NCBI RefSeq assembly: GCF_004745485.1
Contig: NZ_RHFG01000015.1
Coordinates: forward strand, 1-64,000
Direction of reading: 5' to 3'
Source of the DNA: Brevibacterium sp. S22
Lineage (GTDB): Bacteria > Actinomycetota > Actinomycetes > Actinomycetales > Brevibacteriaceae
Length of the DNA stretch: 64,000 nt
In this document: piece by piece, positions 37,718-49,676 of the stretch
How the letters are laid out: each line of letters opens with the position of its first letter
How positions within the stretch are numbered: position 1 is the first letter of the stretch
Notes under the pieces: model-generated
Told to the model about the DNA's origin: nothing
What the model saw: only the letters and a program-made list of their open reading frames with translations
Databases searched by the model: none
Position numbers and translations under genes: made by a program

Positions 37718-38103
37718 TAACGGTTCCCCTTCCGGCTCTTGCGCTGAGGCAGGTCGTCACCGCTGGCCAGGACCACTGTCACGTGGCTGGTGCGCTTCTC
37801 AATGCGAAAAGCGCGACCCTGGGCACGCGGACGGAACCGCTTCATGGTCGGCCCCTCATCCACGAAGGCTTCGGAGATGACCAGTTCGTTCTCGTCGAAC
37901 GCAACGCCTTCCTCGTCGGCCCGGACACGCGCATTGGCGATGCCGGAGGCCACGAGCTTGTAAATCGGATCTGATGCCGACTGTTCTGCAAACTTCAACA
38001 CTGCAAGTGCTTCGGTCGCCTGCTGACCACGAATGAGGTCGATGACGCGCCGAGCCTTGCGAGGCGTAACGCGCAGGTACCGCGCCTTAGCCTTGGCTTC
38101 CAT
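37717..38103 (-). CDS. rplV: 50S ribosomal protein L22
   Basis: A 128-aa L22 whose hairpin reaches into the exit tunnel. It starts [20 protein letters not shown], with [20 protein letters not shown] and the tunnel hairpin [20 protein letters not shown]. No insertion of the kind tied to macrolide resistance is seen. It lies 42 bases after rpsS. Confidence 0.97.
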   Translation of the reverse strand: MEAKAKARYLRVTPRKARRVIDLIRGQQATEALAVLKFAEQSASDPIYKLVASGIANARVRADEEGVAFDENELVISEAFVDEGPTMKRFRPRAQGRAFRIEKRTSHVTVVLASGDDLPQRKSRKGNR

Positions 38104-38145
38104 CGCTTCCTTCTCTCTTCTCTAGGATCGAAAGAGTGCCCCGCC

Positions 38146-38427
38146 TCAGCGGCGGCGCCCCTTGCGATCGTCCTTTTCGTGGCCACGGAACGTCCGTGTC
38201 GGTGCGAACTCGCCGAGCTTGTGTCCGACCATCGACTCAGTGATGAAGACGGGGACATGCTTGCGTCCGTCATGTACTGCGATGGTGTGTCCCAGGAAGT
38301 CCGGGATGATCATCGAGCGACGAGACCATGTTTTGATGACATTTTTGGTGTTCTTCTCGTTCTGACGAGCCACCTTCTGGAAGAGGTGTTCGTCGACGAA
38401 AGGACCCTTTTTGAGGCTACGAGGCAT
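38146..38427 (-). CDS. rpsS: 30S ribosomal protein S19
   Basis: A 93-aa S19 of the 30S head, forming a complex with S13. [40 protein letters not shown] and [20 protein letters not shown] are canonical. It lies 15 bases after rplB. Confidence 0.97.
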   Translation of the reverse strand: MPRSLKKGPFVDEHLFQKVARQNEKNTKNVIKTWSRRSMIIPDFLGHTIAVHDGRKHVPVFITESMVGHKLGEFAPTRTFRGHEKDDRKGRRR

Positions 38428-38442
38428 AAGTCAGTACTCCAA

Positions 38443-39279
38443 TCAGCGCTTCTTGCCGGTCCGGCGACGGCGCACGATGTACTTGTCGCTCTCCTTGTTC
38501 GGCCGGCGTGTGCGGCCCTCCAACTGACCCCACGGGCTGACTGGGTGACGACCACCCGAAGTACGGCCCTCGCCACCACCATGCGGGTGGTCGATCGGGT
38601 TCATCACGACACCGCGGACGGAGGGGCGCTTGCCCTTCCAACGCATGCGGCCTGCTTTGCCCCAGCTGATGTTCGACTGCTCGGCATTGCCGACCTCGCC
38701 GATCGTCGCACGGCAGCGCGCATCCACATTGCGGATTTCGCCCGAAGGCATCCGCAGCTGAGCGAAACGGCCGTACTTCGCCACGAGCTGCACGGACGAA
38801 CCTGCAGAACGAGCGATCTTGGCACCGCCGCCGGGACGCATTTCAACTGCGTGCACAACGGTGCCCACCGGGATGTTGCGCAGGGCAAGATTGTTGCCCG
38901 GCTTGATGTCTGCACCCGAACCGGCTTCCACCTGTGCGCCCTGCTTGAGGTTCTGCGGGGCGATGATGTAGCGCTTCTCTCCGTCTGCATAGTGCAGCAG
39001 AGCGATGCGAGCCGTACGGTTCGGGTCATATTCGATGTGTGCGACCTTCGCCGGAACGCCATCTTTGTCATGGCGGCGGAAGTCGATGACACGGTACTGA
39101 CGCTTGTGACCGCCGCCCTGGTGGCGGGTGGTCACGCGTCCCTGACTGTTGCGGCCGCCGCGCTTGGGCAGCGGGCGCAGAAGCGACTTCTCCGGTGTAG
39201 ACCGGGTCACTTCGACGAAGTCGGCGACCGACGAGCCACGGCGGCCCGGGGTCGTCGGCTTGTGCTTACGGATTCCCAT
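38443..39279 (-). CDS. rplB: 50S ribosomal protein L2
   Basis: A 278-aa L2, needed for subunit joining and peptidyl transfer. It starts [20 protein letters not shown] and has [20 protein letters not shown], the segment [20 protein letters not shown] and the essential-His region [20 protein letters not shown]. The C-terminal tail is basic. It lies 30 bases after rplW. Confidence 0.98.
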   Translation of the reverse strand: MGIRKHKPTTPGRRGSSVADFVEVTRSTPEKSLLRPLPKRGGRNSQGRVTTRHQGGGHKRQYRVIDFRRHDKDGVPAKVAHIEYDPNRTARIALLHYADGEKRYIIAPQNLKQGAQVEAGSGADIKPGNNLALRNIPVGTVVHAVEMRPGGGAKIARSAGSSVQLVAKYGRFAQLRMPSGEIRNVDARCRATIGEVGNAEQSNISWGKAGRMRWKGKRPSVRGVVMNPIDHPHGGGEGRTSGGRHPVSPWGQLEGRTRRPNKESDKYIVRRRRTGKKR

Positions 39280-39309
39280 GAGTCTTGTCCTTCTTTGACG
39301 AAGGATCGC

Positions 39310-39609
39310 TTAGAGCGATCCACCGAAGATGTCGATCGATCCGTCCTTGAGGGCAACGATGGCACGCTTGGTGTCCTTGCGCTTCCCCCAACCGGTGCGG
39401 GTGCGGCGGCGCTTGCCCTGACGATTCAGGGTGTTGACCTTTGCGACCTGCACATCGAAGATCGTTTCAATGGCTTGCTTGATCTCGGATTTGTTCGAGT
39501 CCTGGTCGACGAGGAAGGTGTACTTGCCTTCGTCCATCAGGCTGTAGGTCTTCTCCGAGACGACCGGTGCGACGATGATGTCGCGCGGGTCCTTGAAGTT
39601 CAGACTCAT
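39310..39609 (-). CDS. rplW: 50S ribosomal protein L23
   Basis: A 99-aa L23, the main docking site at the tunnel exit for trigger factor and [43 protein letters not shown] and [20 protein letters not shown] are the family blocks. It overlaps the rplD stop by four bases. Confidence 0.97.
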   Translation of the reverse strand: MSLNFKDPRDIIVAPVVSEKTYSLMDEGKYTFLVDQDSNKSEIKQAIETIFDVQVAKVNTLNRQGKRRRTRTGWGKRKDTKRAIVALKDGSIDIFGGSL

Positions 39610-40259
39610 GATGCGTCCTCCGATTTGCGGTTTCCGCTCAGGAACGCGGCCAGAGCCGCCTCGGTGAACACGATGTCATCGGCGAGCAGCACATCATAGG
39701 TGTTGAGCTGATCGGAGGTGAGCACGTGGACGTGAGGCAGGTTGCGCACGCTCAGGTAATTGAGCTCGTCGTCGCGCTCGAGCACCACGAGAGTGTTCTT
39801 GCGCTCGGACAGGCCGGCCAGTGCGGCCTTCGCCTGCTTGGTCGACGGGGCATCGCCGGTGACCAGGTTCTTCATCACGAAGACCTGGTCGAGGCGTGCA
39901 CGATCAGACAGAGCACCACGCAGAGCGGCGGCCTTCATCTTCTTGGGGGTCCGCTGCGAGTAGTCACGCGGGACCGGTCCGTGCACGATTCCGCCACCGT
40001 TGTACTGAGGAGCGCGGATCGAACCCTGACGGGCGTTGCCGGTTCCCTTCTGACGGTAGGGCTTGCGACCGCCACCGCGAACTTCGGAGCGGGTCTTCGT
40101 CTTGTGCGTGCCCTGGCGGGCCGCAGCCAGCTGTGCGACGACGACCTGGTGGATCAGGGGCACGTTGGTCGGCACGCCGAAGACCTCGGCGGGCAGATCA
40201 ACTGAGCCGGCCTTCGCACCAGCGGCGTCGATGACGTCGACTGTCTTGACATCAGTCAT
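39606..40259 (-). CDS. rplD: 50S ribosomal protein L4
   Basis: A 217-aa L4, which lines the exit tunnel. Family blocks: [40 protein letters not shown] (tunnel loop), [20 protein letters not shown]. In E. coli L4 controls the S10 operon; whether it does so here cannot be read. It lies five bases after rplC. Confidence 0.97.
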   Translation of the reverse strand: MTDVKTVDVIDAAGAKAGSVDLPAEVFGVPTNVPLIHQVVVAQLAAARQGTHKTKTRSEVRGGGRKPYRQKGTGNARQGSIRAPQYNGGGIVHGPVPRDYSQRTPKKMKAAALRGALSDRARLDQVFVMKNLVTGDAPSTKQAKAALAGLSERKNTLVVLERDDELNYLSVRNLPHVHVLTSDQLNTYDVLLADDIVFTEAALAAFLSGNRKSEDAS

Positions 40260-40264
40260 TACGT

Positions 40265-40939
40265 TCAGGCCTCCTTCACGGCCGAGCGAACGAGGACGAC
40301 TCCACCCTTGGGGCCGGGAACGGCGCCCTTGATGAGCAGGAAGTGGTTCTCGTTGTCCACGGCGTGGATCGTGAGGTTCTGGGTGGTGTGCTTGACAGCG
40401 CCCATACGGCCGGCCATGCGCATACCCTTGAACACGCGACCAGGTGTCGCGGCTCCGCCGATCGAACCTGGCTTGCGGTGGTTGCGGTGCTGACCGTGGG
40501 AGGCACCGACACCGGCGAAGCCGTGACGCTTCATGACGCCGGCGGTTCCCTTGCCCTTGGTCTTAGCGGTCACGTCGACCTTGAGTCCGGCTTCGAACGT
40601 GTCGACACCGAGTTCCTGGCCGAGCTCGTAGTCAGCAGCATCTGCAGTGCGCAGTTCGACGAGGTGACGGCGTGGGGTCACACCGGCCTTCTCGAAGTGG
40701 CCTGCAGTCGGCTTGTTGACCTTGCGAGGATCGATCTCGCCGAACGCGATCTGCACAGCGGGGTAACCATCGGTTTCCTCGTTGCGGACCTGAGTTACGA
40801 CGTTGTTCCCGGTGGCCACAACGGTCACCGGAACGAGGTTGTTCTGCTCATCCCAGACCTGGGTCATGCCCAGCTTGGTTCCCAGAAGGCCCTTGACCTT
40901 GCGGGTGGTCGGGAGAGCGGATGAACGAGTGTTCGCCAT
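40265..40939 (-). CDS. rplC: 50S ribosomal protein L3
   Basis: A 224-aa L3, an early assembly protein reaching the peptidyl-transferase centre. [20 protein letters not shown] starts the core after a short N-terminal extension ([14 protein letters not shown]). [20 protein letters not shown] is the conserved central loop. It lies 11 bases after rpsJ. Confidence 0.97.
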   Translation of the reverse strand: MANTRSSALPTTRKVKGLLGTKLGMTQVWDEQNNLVPVTVVATGNNVVTQVRNEETDGYPAVQIAFGEIDPRKVNKPTAGHFEKAGVTPRRHLVELRTADAADYELGQELGVDTFEAGLKVDVTAKTKGKGTAGVMKRHGFAGVGASHGQHRNHRKPGSIGGAATPGRVFKGMRMAGRMGAVKHTTQNLTIHAVDNENHFLLIKGAVPGPKGGVVLVRSAVKEA

Positions 40940-40950
40940 TGCTGCCTCCC

Positions 40951-41259
40951 TTAGAGCTTGATCTCGATGTTGACGTCGTCAGCGAGGTCGAGACGCATCA
41001 GCGAGTCAACTGCCTTCGGCGTCGGGTCGACGATGTCGATCAGACGCTTGTGCGTGCGCATTTCGAAATGCTCACGGCTGTCCTTGTATTTGTGCGGCGA
41101 ACGGATGACGCAGTACACGTTCTTCTCCGTCGGCAACGGCACGGGGCCCACAACAGTCGCACCTGCGCGAGTGACGGTGTCCACGATCTTGCGTGCGGCA
41201 CTGTCAATCACAGCGTGGTCGTACGACTTGAGCCGAATGCGGATCTTCTGTCCCGCCAT
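40951..41259 (-). CDS. rpsJ: 30S ribosomal protein S10
   Basis: A 102-aa S10, also the NusB partner (NusE) in antitermination. [40 protein letters not shown] and [20 protein letters not shown] are canonical. It is the first gene of the long S10-type operon, preceded by a 508-base gap holding the promoter. Confidence 0.98.
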   Translation of the reverse strand: MAGQKIRIRLKSYDHAVIDSAARKIVDTVTRAGATVVGPVPLPTEKNVYCVIRSPHKYKDSREHFEMRTHKRLIDIVDPTPKAVDSLMRLDLADDVNIEIKL

Positions 41260-41491
41260 GGCGTCGTCTCTTTCTTCAGTAACTTCCGGCCATCAACCTG
41301 CAGAGCATCAGAGATGTCTGCGGTCTGTGCCGGCTGACCATGACCGACCCCCGAGGTCGGGCGTGTCGGCTGATCCTGGCGGAGAATTTCTCACTTCTCC
41401 CCCAAGCACCGACGGCGCTTCTACTCATTGGCTGCTCGGTCCGAACCCGCGTGGCGCAGATTCATCGATCCGATAGTGTTTCGGGCAGTTC

Positions 41492-41521
41492 GCGGTATCA
41501 CTACCGCAGTGCAGGGGTCAA
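41492..41521 (-). promoter_or_regulatory. candidate S10 operon promoter
   Basis: TTGACC (41521-41516) and TACCGC (41497-41492) on the minus strand, 18 bases apart. The -35 is identical to the candidate str promoter; the -10 is poor. Confidence 0.4.
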
Positions 41522-41710
41522 CGCCCAAAACGCAACCTCACTATCTTGTCACATAGCACTGAACCCGCGCAATTCCGTGAACCGTGCCTGTGAGGGAACT
41601 CTCAATGTTCAGGTGTCCTCGATCTGTACGCATCTGGCACCTGGCAACCTTCGAGTCCCCCAGTCGCAGCCTCCGACCGGACATCCACGCGCGGAGTCCG
41701 GACATGCGAC

Positions 41711-41742
41711 AAGGGCCGCAGTTCCGAAGAACTGCGGCCCTT
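41711..41742 (-). terminator. tuf terminator
   Basis: AAGGGCCGCAGTT (41711-41723) pairs perfectly with AACTGCGGCCCTT (41730-41742), loop 6, starting 25 bases past the tuf stop. Confidence 0.8.
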
Positions 41743-41767
41743 GCCTGGTGGTGCTCAGTAAGTCAGA

Positions 41768-42961
<1,194 letters not shown>

Positions 42962-43077
42962 TGGGTTCCTCCTCGTGGTTGTCAAAAGATATGCGGTTCA
43001 TATCTTAGACCTTCTGTTGATTATCTTTCATTCCGGCGACCATGTTCTTGATCACCGGGGCGACCGGAATTCGGAGA

Positions 43078-45183
43078 TTACTCTCCGCCGCGCACCTTCT
43101 GGACGATCTCCTCGGCAACAGCCTTCGGGACCTCCGCATAGCTGGAGAAAGTCATCGTGTACACCGCACGGCCCTGGGTCTTCGACCGCAGATCACCGAT
43201 GTAACCGAACATCTCCGAGAGCGGGACCACAGCCTTGACGACCTTCACACCGGAAGCATCGTCCATCGACTGAATCTGTCCACGCCGGGAATTCAGGTCG
43301 CCGATGACGTCACCCATGTATTCCTCAGGGGTACGCACCTCGACGTCCATGACCGGTTCGAGCAGAACCGGGTTCGCCCGCTGGACGGCCTCCTTGAAGA
43401 CCATCGAACCGGCGATCTTGAATGCCATCTCCGAAGAGTCGACATCATGGTAGGCGCCGTCGACCAGAGTGGCCTTGACACCGACCATCGGGTAACCGGC
43501 AAGGGCACCGAGCTGCATGGCGTCCTGGATGCCGGCATCGACGCTCGGAATGTACTCGCGCGGAACGCGTCCGCCCGTGATGGCATTCTCGAACTCGTAA
43601 ATCGTATCGCCTTCGACCTCGAGAGGCTCGAAGGTGACCTGGACCTTCGCGAACTGTCCCGATCCACCCGTCTGCTTCTTGTGGGTGTAGTCGTACTTGT
43701 CGACAGTGCGACGGATGGTCTCACGGTAAGCGACCTGCGGCTTGCCGACGTTCGCCTCGACCTTGAACTCGCGACGCATGCGGTCGACGAGGATGTCGAG
43801 GTGGAGCTCGCCCATTCCGCGGATGACGGTCTGGCCGGTCTCCTCGTCAAGTTCGACCTGGTACGTCGGGTCTTCCTTGACGAACTTCTGGATAGCCGTG
43901 GACAGCTTCTCCTGGTCGCTCTTCGTCTTCGGCTCGATGGCAACGGAGATCACAGGCTCCGGGAAGGTCATCGATTCGAGAGCGATCGGGTTCGCGGGGT
44001 CGCTGAGGGTATCGCCAGTCGTGGTCTCCTTGAGACCGATGAAGGCGTAGATGTGGCCGGCGAATGCCTCTTCGACAGGGTTCTCCTTGTTGGAGTGCAT
44101 CTGGAAGAGCTTGCCGACGCGTTCCTTCTTGCCCGAGGTCGTGTTGAGCACCTGTTCACCGGACTTCACATGACCGGAGTACACACGCACGTAGGTCAGC
44201 GATCCGAAGAACGGGTGAGAGGCGACCTTGAAGGCCAGAGCCGAGAACGGCTCGTCCGTCGAAGGCTTGCGGGTCAGTTCCTCTTCGTCGTTGCTCGGGC
44301 TGTGTCCGATCATCGGAGGCACATCGAGCGGCGAGGGGAGGTAGTCGATGACCGCGTTGAGCATGGGCTGCACACCCTTGTTCTTGTACGCAGAACCGCA
44401 CATGACCGGGAAGGCCTCGGACTTGATGACGAGCTCACGGATACCGGCCTTGACGTCGGCGGTCGTGAGCTCTTCGCCTTCGAGGTACTTCTCCATGAGC
44501 TCTTCCGAGCTCTCGGCGACGTCCTCGACGAGCTGCGCACGGTACTGAACAGCCTTCTCCTTGAGATCATCGGGGATCTCGATCTCGGTCATGTCCTGGC
44601 CCATCTTGGATTCGTCGGGCCAGGTGTAGGCCTTCATCTCAAGCAGGTCGACGACACCGGCGAATTCGCTTTCGGCACCGATCGGCAGCTGGATGACCAG
44701 CGGCTTCGCGCCGAGGCGCTCCTTGATGGTGTCGACGGTGAAGTAGAAGTCGGCACCGAGCTTGTCCATCTTGTTGACGAAGCACACGCGCGGAACGTCG
44801 TACTTGTCGGCCTGACGCCACACGGTCTCGGACTGGGGCTCAACGCCCTCCTTGCCGTCGAACACAGCAACGGCACCATCGAGGACGCGCAGGGAGCGCT
44901 CGACCTCGACCGTGAAGTCGACGTGGCCGGGGGTGTCGATGATGTTGATCTGGTTGTCGTGCCAGTAGCAGGTCGTCGCGGCGGACGTGATCGTGATGCC
45001 GCGCTCCTTCTCCTGGTCCATCCAGTCCATGGTGCCGGCGCCGTCGTGGGTCTCGCCCATCTTGTAGTTGACGCCGGTGTAGAAGAGGATGCGTTCGGTC
45101 GTCGTTGTCTTACCGGCATCGATGTGGGCCATGATGCCGATATTACGGACCTTGTTCAGGTCGCTGAGCACGTCAAGTGCCAC
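43078..45183 (-). CDS. fusA: elongation factor G
   Basis: A 701-aa EF-G that drives translocation. [16 protein letters not shown] (P-loop), DTPGHVDF and NKMDKLGAD are the GTPase motifs; [17 protein letters not shown] and the C-terminal domain with [20 protein letters not shown] complete five domains. The start codon is GTG, 99 bases downstream of rpsG. It is part of rpsL-rpsG-fusA-tuf. Confidence 0.98.
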   Translation of the reverse strand: MALDVLSDLNKVRNIGIMAHIDAGKTTTTERILFYTGVNYKMGETHDGAGTMDWMDQEKERGITITSAATTCYWHDNQINIIDTPGHVDFTVEVERSLRVLDGAVAVFDGKEGVEPQSETVWRQADKYDVPRVCFVNKMDKLGADFYFTVDTIKERLGAKPLVIQLPIGAESEFAGVVDLLEMKAYTWPDESKMGQDMTEIEIPDDLKEKAVQYRAQLVEDVAESSEELMEKYLEGEELTTADVKAGIRELVIKSEAFPVMCGSAYKNKGVQPMLNAVIDYLPSPLDVPPMIGHSPSNDEEELTRKPSTDEPFSALAFKVASHPFFGSLTYVRVYSGHVKSGEQVLNTTSGKKERVGKLFQMHSNKENPVEEAFAGHIYAFIGLKETTTGDTLSDPANPIALESMTFPEPVISVAIEPKTKSDQEKLSTAIQKFVKEDPTYQVELDEETGQTVIRGMGELHLDILVDRMRREFKVEANVGKPQVAYRETIRRTVDKYDYTHKKQTGGSGQFAKVQVTFEPLEVEGDTIYEFENAITGGRVPREYIPSVDAGIQDAMQLGALAGYPMVGVKATLVDGAYHDVDSSEMAFKIAGSMVFKEAVQRANPVLLEPVMDVEVRTPEEYMGDVIGDLNSRRGQIQSMDDASGVKVVKAVVPLSEMFGYIGDLRSKTQGRAVYTMTFSSYAEVPKAVAEEIVQKVRGGE

Positions 45184-45282
45184 GGTGTCTCTCTCTCAAT
45201 CGATGATTTGCTCGACTCCCCCGGACTGCCGGTCGGCAGAACTCGCGCACGAGTTCCGCCGGCCAGAGGCCAGGGCAGGCGA

Positions 45283-45753
45283 TTACCAGCGGTAGTGGGC
45301 GAAGGCCTTGTTGGACTCGGCCATCTTGTGAGTGTCCTCGCGGCGCTTGACTGCTGCACCGAGGCCGTTGCCGGCATCGAGGATCTCATTCATGAGTCGT
45401 TCGGTCATGGTCTTCTCACGACGCTGGCGGGAGTATCCCACGAGCCACCGCAGAGCCAGGGTGGTCGAACGAGCCGGACGAACATCAATCGGCACCTGGT
45501 AGGTCGCACCGCCGACACGGCGGGAGCGGACTTCGAGGGACGGACGGATGTTGTCGAGAGCCTTCTTCAGGTTGACAACGGGATCGTTGCCGTTCTTCTC
45601 ACGAGTGCCTTCGAGGGCACCGTAGACGATCCGCTCGGCGGTCGAGCGCTTGCCGTCGAGCAGGATCTTGTTGATCAGCTGCGTGACGAGCGGTGAGCTG
45701 AAGACCGGGTCAACGACGATCGGTCGCTTGGGTGCAGGACCTTTACGTGGCAT
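45283..45753 (-). CDS. rpsG: 30S ribosomal protein S7
   Basis: A 156-aa S7, head-assembly initiator and, in E. coli, the str-operon repressor. It starts [20 protein letters not shown]; the longer upstream frame overlaps rpsL and is discarded. [20 protein letters not shown] and [13 protein letters not shown] are canonical. Its start overlaps the rpsL stop by one base. Confidence 0.97.
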   Translation of the reverse strand: MPRKGPAPKRPIVVDPVFSSPLVTQLINKILLDGKRSTAERIVYGALEGTREKNGNDPVVNLKKALDNIRPSLEVRSRRVGGATYQVPIDVRPARSTTLALRWLVGYSRQRREKTMTERLMNEILDAGNGLGAAVKRREDTHKMAESNKAFAHYRW

Positions 45754-46127
45754 TACTTCTTCTCCCTCTTCGCACCGTACTTGCTGCGGGCCTGCTGGCG
45801 ACCCTTGACGCCCTGGGTGTCGAGCGAACCGCGGACGATCCGGTAGCGAACACCGGGCAGATCCTTGACGCGGCCACCACGCACGAGCACAATCGAGTGC
45901 TCCTGCAGGTTGTGTCCCTCGCCCGGGATGTAGGCGGTCACCTCGATCTGGCTCGAAAGCTTGACACGAGCGACCTTGCGAAGAGCCGAGTTCGGCTTCT
46001 TGGGGGTAGTGGTGTACACGCGGGTGCACACTCCGCGACGCTGCGGGCTGCCCTTGAGGGCAGGAGCGTCCGATCCTGCTGTATTGACATGCCGTCCCTT
46101 GCGGACGAGCTGTTGGATTGTCGGCAC
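45753..46127 (-). CDS. rpsL: 30S ribosomal protein S12
   Basis: A 124-aa S12 at the decoding centre. [20 protein letters not shown] and [17 protein letters not shown] hold the two lysines whose mutation causes streptomycin resistance; both are the sensitive type. It is the first gene of the str operon, with a leader of roughly 290 bases if the promoter at 46421-46450 is right. Confidence 0.98.
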   Translation of the reverse strand: MPTIQQLVRKGRHVNTAGSDAPALKGSPQRRGVCTRVYTTTPKKPNSALRKVARVKLSSQIEVTAYIPGEGHNLQEHSIVLVRGGRVKDLPGVRYRIVRGSLDTQGVKGRQQARSKYGAKREKK

Positions 46128-46420
46128 TAAGCGTTCTCCATTTGCTTCTCGATAGACCTAATTCCCAATTTCGGCCACGACCGCAGTCGCCTCTATGAAC
46201 CGTGGGACATATCCGACCGGACACCGGGTGAAGCTTGGCTCCCGATGCCAGTAACCACGCGAGTCATCGACCCCTGCGCCCGGGTGTGTCGCAAGGACAC
46301 GGAAGCGCAGAGACGACTTCTCGGCGGCCTGCAGCGACGACTTCTCTCAGAGGTTCCGGGCCTCACAGAACACCCGGCAGGATCAATCGACGACGCAGTT
46401 AACACAATCAGTCGCCTACC

Positions 46421-46450
46421 AGAATATCTCTCTCGAGCACGTCTGGTCAA
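46421..46450 (-). promoter_or_regulatory. str operon promoter
   Basis: On the minus strand TTGACC (46450-46445), 18 bases, TATTCT (46426-46421). This is the best sigma-A-type match in the window, correctly placed for rpsL-rpsG-fusA-tuf. Confidence 0.65.
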
Positions 46451-46624
46451 AATGGCAATCAACGATCCTACCTCGCCCCGCTGCTGAAATCACGTGGACG
46501 CCCCATCACCTGAAATCACGGGCCGGAAACACTCTGCTCAACCGTACGCGAACCAACCTCACGGATCAGCCCCGCTTCAATGCGATCGGGTCGGCCGCCT
46601 CGGCGAGGGTCCGCGAACCTTTCC

Positions 46625-46653
46625 TTGACTGATTCAAAAGAACCAGGCATTCT
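46625..46653 (+). promoter_or_regulatory. furA promoter and probable FurA operator
   Basis: TTGACT (46625-46630), 17 bases, CATTCT (46648-46653), then 6 bases to GTG 46660. The AT-rich core TTGACTGATTCAAAAGAACC resembles, as I remember it, the mycobacterial furA promoter/operator (TTGACT-ATTC-AAA type), where furA is autoregulated and leaderless. Confidence 0.6.
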
Positions 46654-46659
46654 GGTGCT

Positions 46660-47136
46660 GTGAACGGGACGAAGTATGAACACGACGAAGACGCTGCCGC
46701 GGCTCTGCGGCAGACGTCGCTGCGCGTGACGAAACAGCGGATCGCAGTCCTCGACGCCGTGCGGGACCACCCGCATGCGGATACCGAAACCGTCATCCGC
46801 TCCGTCCGCGAGTCGCTGCCGGCGGTCTCCCACCAGGCCGTCTATGACTCGCTGCACACACTCACCGAGGTAGGGCTCGTCCGCTGCATCCAGCCTTCGG
46901 GCTCCGTGGCTCGGTACGAGCGTCGGATCGGGGACAATCATCACCATCTGGTGTGCCGATCGTGCAATCTCATCGTCGATGTCGACTGCACGATCGGGCA
47001 AGCCCCGTGCCTGACTCCGTCCCACGATGCCGGCTTCGTCATCGAACAGGCCGAAGTGACGTTCTGGGGCCTGTGCCCCGACTGTGCTCATGTCGGTGTA
47101 CAGGCGGCCGGCGACAGCCAGCCATCGGTCGTGTGA
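46660..47136 (+). CDS. furA: Fur family regulator FurA
   Basis: A 158-aa Fur-family repressor. The winged helix covers residues 18-85 (TKQRIAVLDAVRDHPHADTE, VSHQAVYDSLHTLTEVGLV). Metal sites include HHH at 94-96, C99/C102 (CRSC) and C139/C142 (CPDC), so the structural zinc site is complete. Its position directly before katG, as in mycobacteria, indicates the peroxide-sensing FurA role, derepressing katG on oxidation. GTG 46660 sits 6 bases after a -10 box and lacks a Shine-Dalgarno, hence a leaderless start. Confidence 0.9.
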   Translation: MNGTKYEHDEDAAAALRQTSLRVTKQRIAVLDAVRDHPHADTETVIRSVRESLPAVSHQAVYDSLHTLTEVGLVRCIQPSGSVARYERRIGDNHHHLVCRSCNLIVDVDCTIGQAPCLTPSHDAGFVIEQAEVTFWGLCPDCAHVGVQAAGDSQPSVV

Positions 47137-47257
47137 TTCCCGACTGCCGTTCAACACCATCCGTCTTCTCGCGAGGACATGACTATGCCCTTTTAGCGAG
47201 GGTGGCCCATCCCGTCATCCGAGTCGTCGACAGCGGCTCGACTGTGAAAGGAACACA

Positions 47258-49465
47258 ATGACCAACCCGACCACCGGCGGCTGCCCAGTCGGCCACACCA
47301 CCACGGAGCCGGCGACGGCGCCGGATTCCGGCCAGCTGGTCAACCCCGTCCAGGGCGATGCCAATGCTCAGTGGTGGCCCAATCGCCTCAACCTCAAGAT
47401 CCTCGCCAAGGGCCAGCCGGCTCGCGACCCCATGGATCTGGATTTCGACTACGAAGCGGAGTTCAACAGCCTCGACTACTTCGCGCTCAAGGCCGATATC
47501 GAAGCGCTGCAGAAGGAGAACCAGGAGTGGTGGTCTGCTGACTTCGGCAACTACGGCCCCTTCATGATCCGTATGGCCTGGCACTCGGCCGGCACCTACC
47601 GCGTCCAGGACGGACGCGGCGGAGGCGGAGAGGGCCAGCAGCGCTTCGCTCCCCTGAACTCGTGGCCCGACAACGTCCTGCTGGACAAGGCCCGTCGCCT
47701 CCTGTGGCCGGTGAAGAAGAGGTACGGCAAGAAGATCTCCTGGGCCGACCTGTTCATCCTGGCCGGCAATGTCGCCCTCGAGCAGATGGGATTCGAACCC
47801 TTCGGCTTCGCCGGCGGTCGCACCGACGTGTGGGAGCCCGACAACGACGTGTACTGGGGGTCGGAGAACGAGTGGCTGGGCACCGACAAGCGCTATGTCG
47901 GCAACGGTGAGCTGCAGAAGCCGCTGGCTGCGACCACCATGGGCCTCATCTACGTCAACCCCGAAGGCCCCGAGGGCGAGCCCGATCCGCTGAAGTCGGC
48001 GGTCGAGATCCGCGAGACTTTCGGCCGGATGGCGATGAACGATGAGGAGACCGTCGCTCTCATCGCCGGCGGCCACACCTTCGGAAAGACCCACGGTGCG
48101 GCTCCCGAGTCCCACAAGGCGGCCGACCCCGAGGCAGCTCCCCTCGAAGAGCAGGGCCTGGGCTGGCGCAGCGACTTCGGGTCCGGTCAGGGCAACGACA
48201 CCGTCGGAAGCGGCATCGAGGTCACCTGGACCTACCATCCCACGCGCTGGGACAACGAGTTCTTCCACATCCTCTTCGCCTACGAGTGGGAGGTCTTCGA
48301 GAACGAGGGCGGTCACCTCCAGTGGCGCCCCATCGACGGCGGCGGCGACGACATGGTGCCGATGGCCCAGGGCACGGGACGTCGGGAGCCCCGCATGCTC
48401 ACGACCGACCTGGCGTTGCGTTTCGACCCGATCTACGGAGAGATCTCGCGCCGCTTCAAGGATGACCAGAAGGCATTCGAGGACGCCTTTGCTCGCGCTT
48501 GGTTCAAGCTCACCCACCGCGACATGGGACCGGCCACTCGCTATCTCGGGCCCGAGGCTCCCACCGAAGAACTCATCTGGCAGGACCCTGTTCCCGCGGG
48601 CACTGCGCTCGACGAAGCCGGGCTCGCCGCCGTCAAGGCTGCAGTCGCCGATTCGGGTCTGACGGTGTCCCAGCTGGTCTCGACCGCCTGGGCAGCCGCC
48701 TCATCGCACCGTGTCTCGGATATGCGCGGCGGCATCAACGGCGGACGTCTCCGCCTCGAACCGCAGCGCAGCTGGGACGCCAATGAACCGGCCAAGTTGG
48801 CGCAGGTGCTGCCCGTCCTCGAAGGCATCGCCGAGTCGACCGGCGCTTCGTTCGCTGATGTGCTGGCCATCGCCGGTGCCGTCGGAGTCGAAACCGCAGC
48901 GAAGGCGGCCGGACATGAGGTCACCGTGCCGGTGTCCACCGGACGTGGGGATGCCACCCAGGAGCAGACGGATGTCCATTCCTTCGGATTCCTCGAGCCG
49001 ACCCACGACGGCTTCCGCAACTATCTCACCGAGGGCCTTCCGCTCAAGGCCGAGTACCTGCTGCTGGACAAGGCCAGCCTGCTCGGGCTGACCCCGCCGG
49101 AGCTGACCGTGCTCATCGGCGGGCTGCGCGTCCTCGGCGTCAACTACGGAGACTCCGAGCTCGGTGTCTTCACCGATCGTCCGGGAGAGCTGACGAACGA
49201 CTTCTTCGTCAACCTCCTCGAGCTCGGCAACGCGTGGAAGCCGGTCGGCGACTCCGAGACTGCCGAAGAATACGAATGCTTCTCGCCCGCAGGTGAGAAG
49301 CTGTGGACCGGCAGCCGCGTCGACCTGCTCTTCGGCGCGAACTCCGAACTGCGTGCCATCGCCGAGGTCTACGGCTCCGATGATGCCGCGGCCAAGTTCG
49401 TTGCCGACTTCGTCAAGGTCTGGACCAAACTGGTCGAAGCCGATCGCTACGATCTCCAGCGCTGA
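47258..49465 (+). CDS. katG: catalase-peroxidase
   Basis: A 735-aa heme enzyme with catalase and peroxidase activity. The distal site is R105, W108 and H109 in [12 protein letters not shown]232 in [15 protein letters not shown] forms the Met-Tyr-Trp adduct; H273 in [10 protein letters not shown] is the proximal heme ligand. S318 occupies the place of mycobacterial S315. The C-terminal half is the degenerate second peroxidase domain. AAAGGA precedes the ATG. It follows furA by 121 bases and probably shares its transcript. Confidence 0.97.
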   Translation: MTNPTTGGCPVGHTTTEPATAPDSGQLVNPVQGDANAQWWPNRLNLKILAKGQPARDPMDLDFDYEAEFNSLDYFALKADIEALQKENQEWWSADFGNYGPFMIRMAWHSAGTYRVQDGRGGGGEGQQRFAPLNSWPDNVLLDKARRLLWPVKKRYGKKISWADLFILAGNVALEQMGFEPFGFAGGRTDVWEPDNDVYWGSENEWLGTDKRYVGNGELQKPLAATTMGLIYVNPEGPEGEPDPLKSAVEIRETFGRMAMNDEETVALIAGGHTFGKTHGAAPESHKAADPEAAPLEEQGLGWRSDFGSGQGNDTVGSGIEVTWTYHPTRWDNEFFHILFAYEWEVFENEGGHLQWRPIDGGGDDMVPMAQGTGRREPRMLTTDLALRFDPIYGEISRRFKDDQKAFEDAFARAWFKLTHRDMGPATRYLGPEAPTEELIWQDPVPAGTALDEAGLAAVKAAVADSGLTVSQLVSTAWAAASSHRVSDMRGGINGGRLRLEPQRSWDANEPAKLAQVLPVLEGIAESTGASFADVLAIAGAVGVETAAKAAGHEVTVPVSTGRGDATQEQTDVHSFGFLEPTHDGFRNYLTEGLPLKAEYLLLDKASLLGLTPPELTVLIGGLRVLGVNYGDSELGVFTDRPGELTNDFFVNLLELGNAWKPVGDSETAEEYECFSPAGEKLWTGSRVDLLFGANSELRAIAEVYGSDDAAAKFVADFVKVWTKLVEADRYDLQR

Positions 49466-49512
49466 ACCGCGTGATGAGCTCTGAGATCTGAAGAGTTCTC
49501 AGGCTGACAGCA

Positions 49513-49544
49513 CGATGCCCCCACCGGTTTCGGTGGGGGCATCG
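49513..49544 (+). terminator. katG terminator
   Basis: CGATGCCCCCACCG pairs with CGGTGGGGGCATCG around a GTTT loop, 47 bases after the katG stop. Confidence 0.8.
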
Positions 49545-49676
49545 TCGTGTCCGGAATGCGGTAGGCACTGCGACGGTTTCGCATCACCGCGGTGCTGTCG
49601 CCGGCAATGAGGTCACGGACGACGATGGCCCAGGCAGGCCCGTCCGAACCGGCACGGCAGGGATGCGAGCGGGGTC

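Larger units (their letters stand above)
41260..41767 (-). other. rpsJ upstream region and tuf 3' region
   Basis: A 508-base gap without a convincing gene. It contains the tuf terminator (41711-41742) and a promoter-like pair at 41492-41521. The leader of the S10 operon from there would be about 225 bases. Nothing else is recognised. Confidence 0.5.
46128..46659. other. divergent region rpsL / furA
   Basis: A 532-base gap. The minus strand carries the str promoter (46421-46450) and a long leader. The plus strand carries the furA promoter (46625-46653). No gene was recognised in between; an 80-codon frame around 46245 has no family match or Shine-Dalgarno. Confidence 0.5.

Noticed and set aside
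43042-45696. 884-codon plus-strand frame
   Set aside because: Lies antisense to fusA and rpsG; high-G+C codon use keeps the opposite frame open. No recognisable protein.
46245-46487. 80-codon frame upstream of furA
   Set aside because: No Shine-Dalgarno, no family, and it overlaps the str promoter on the other strand.
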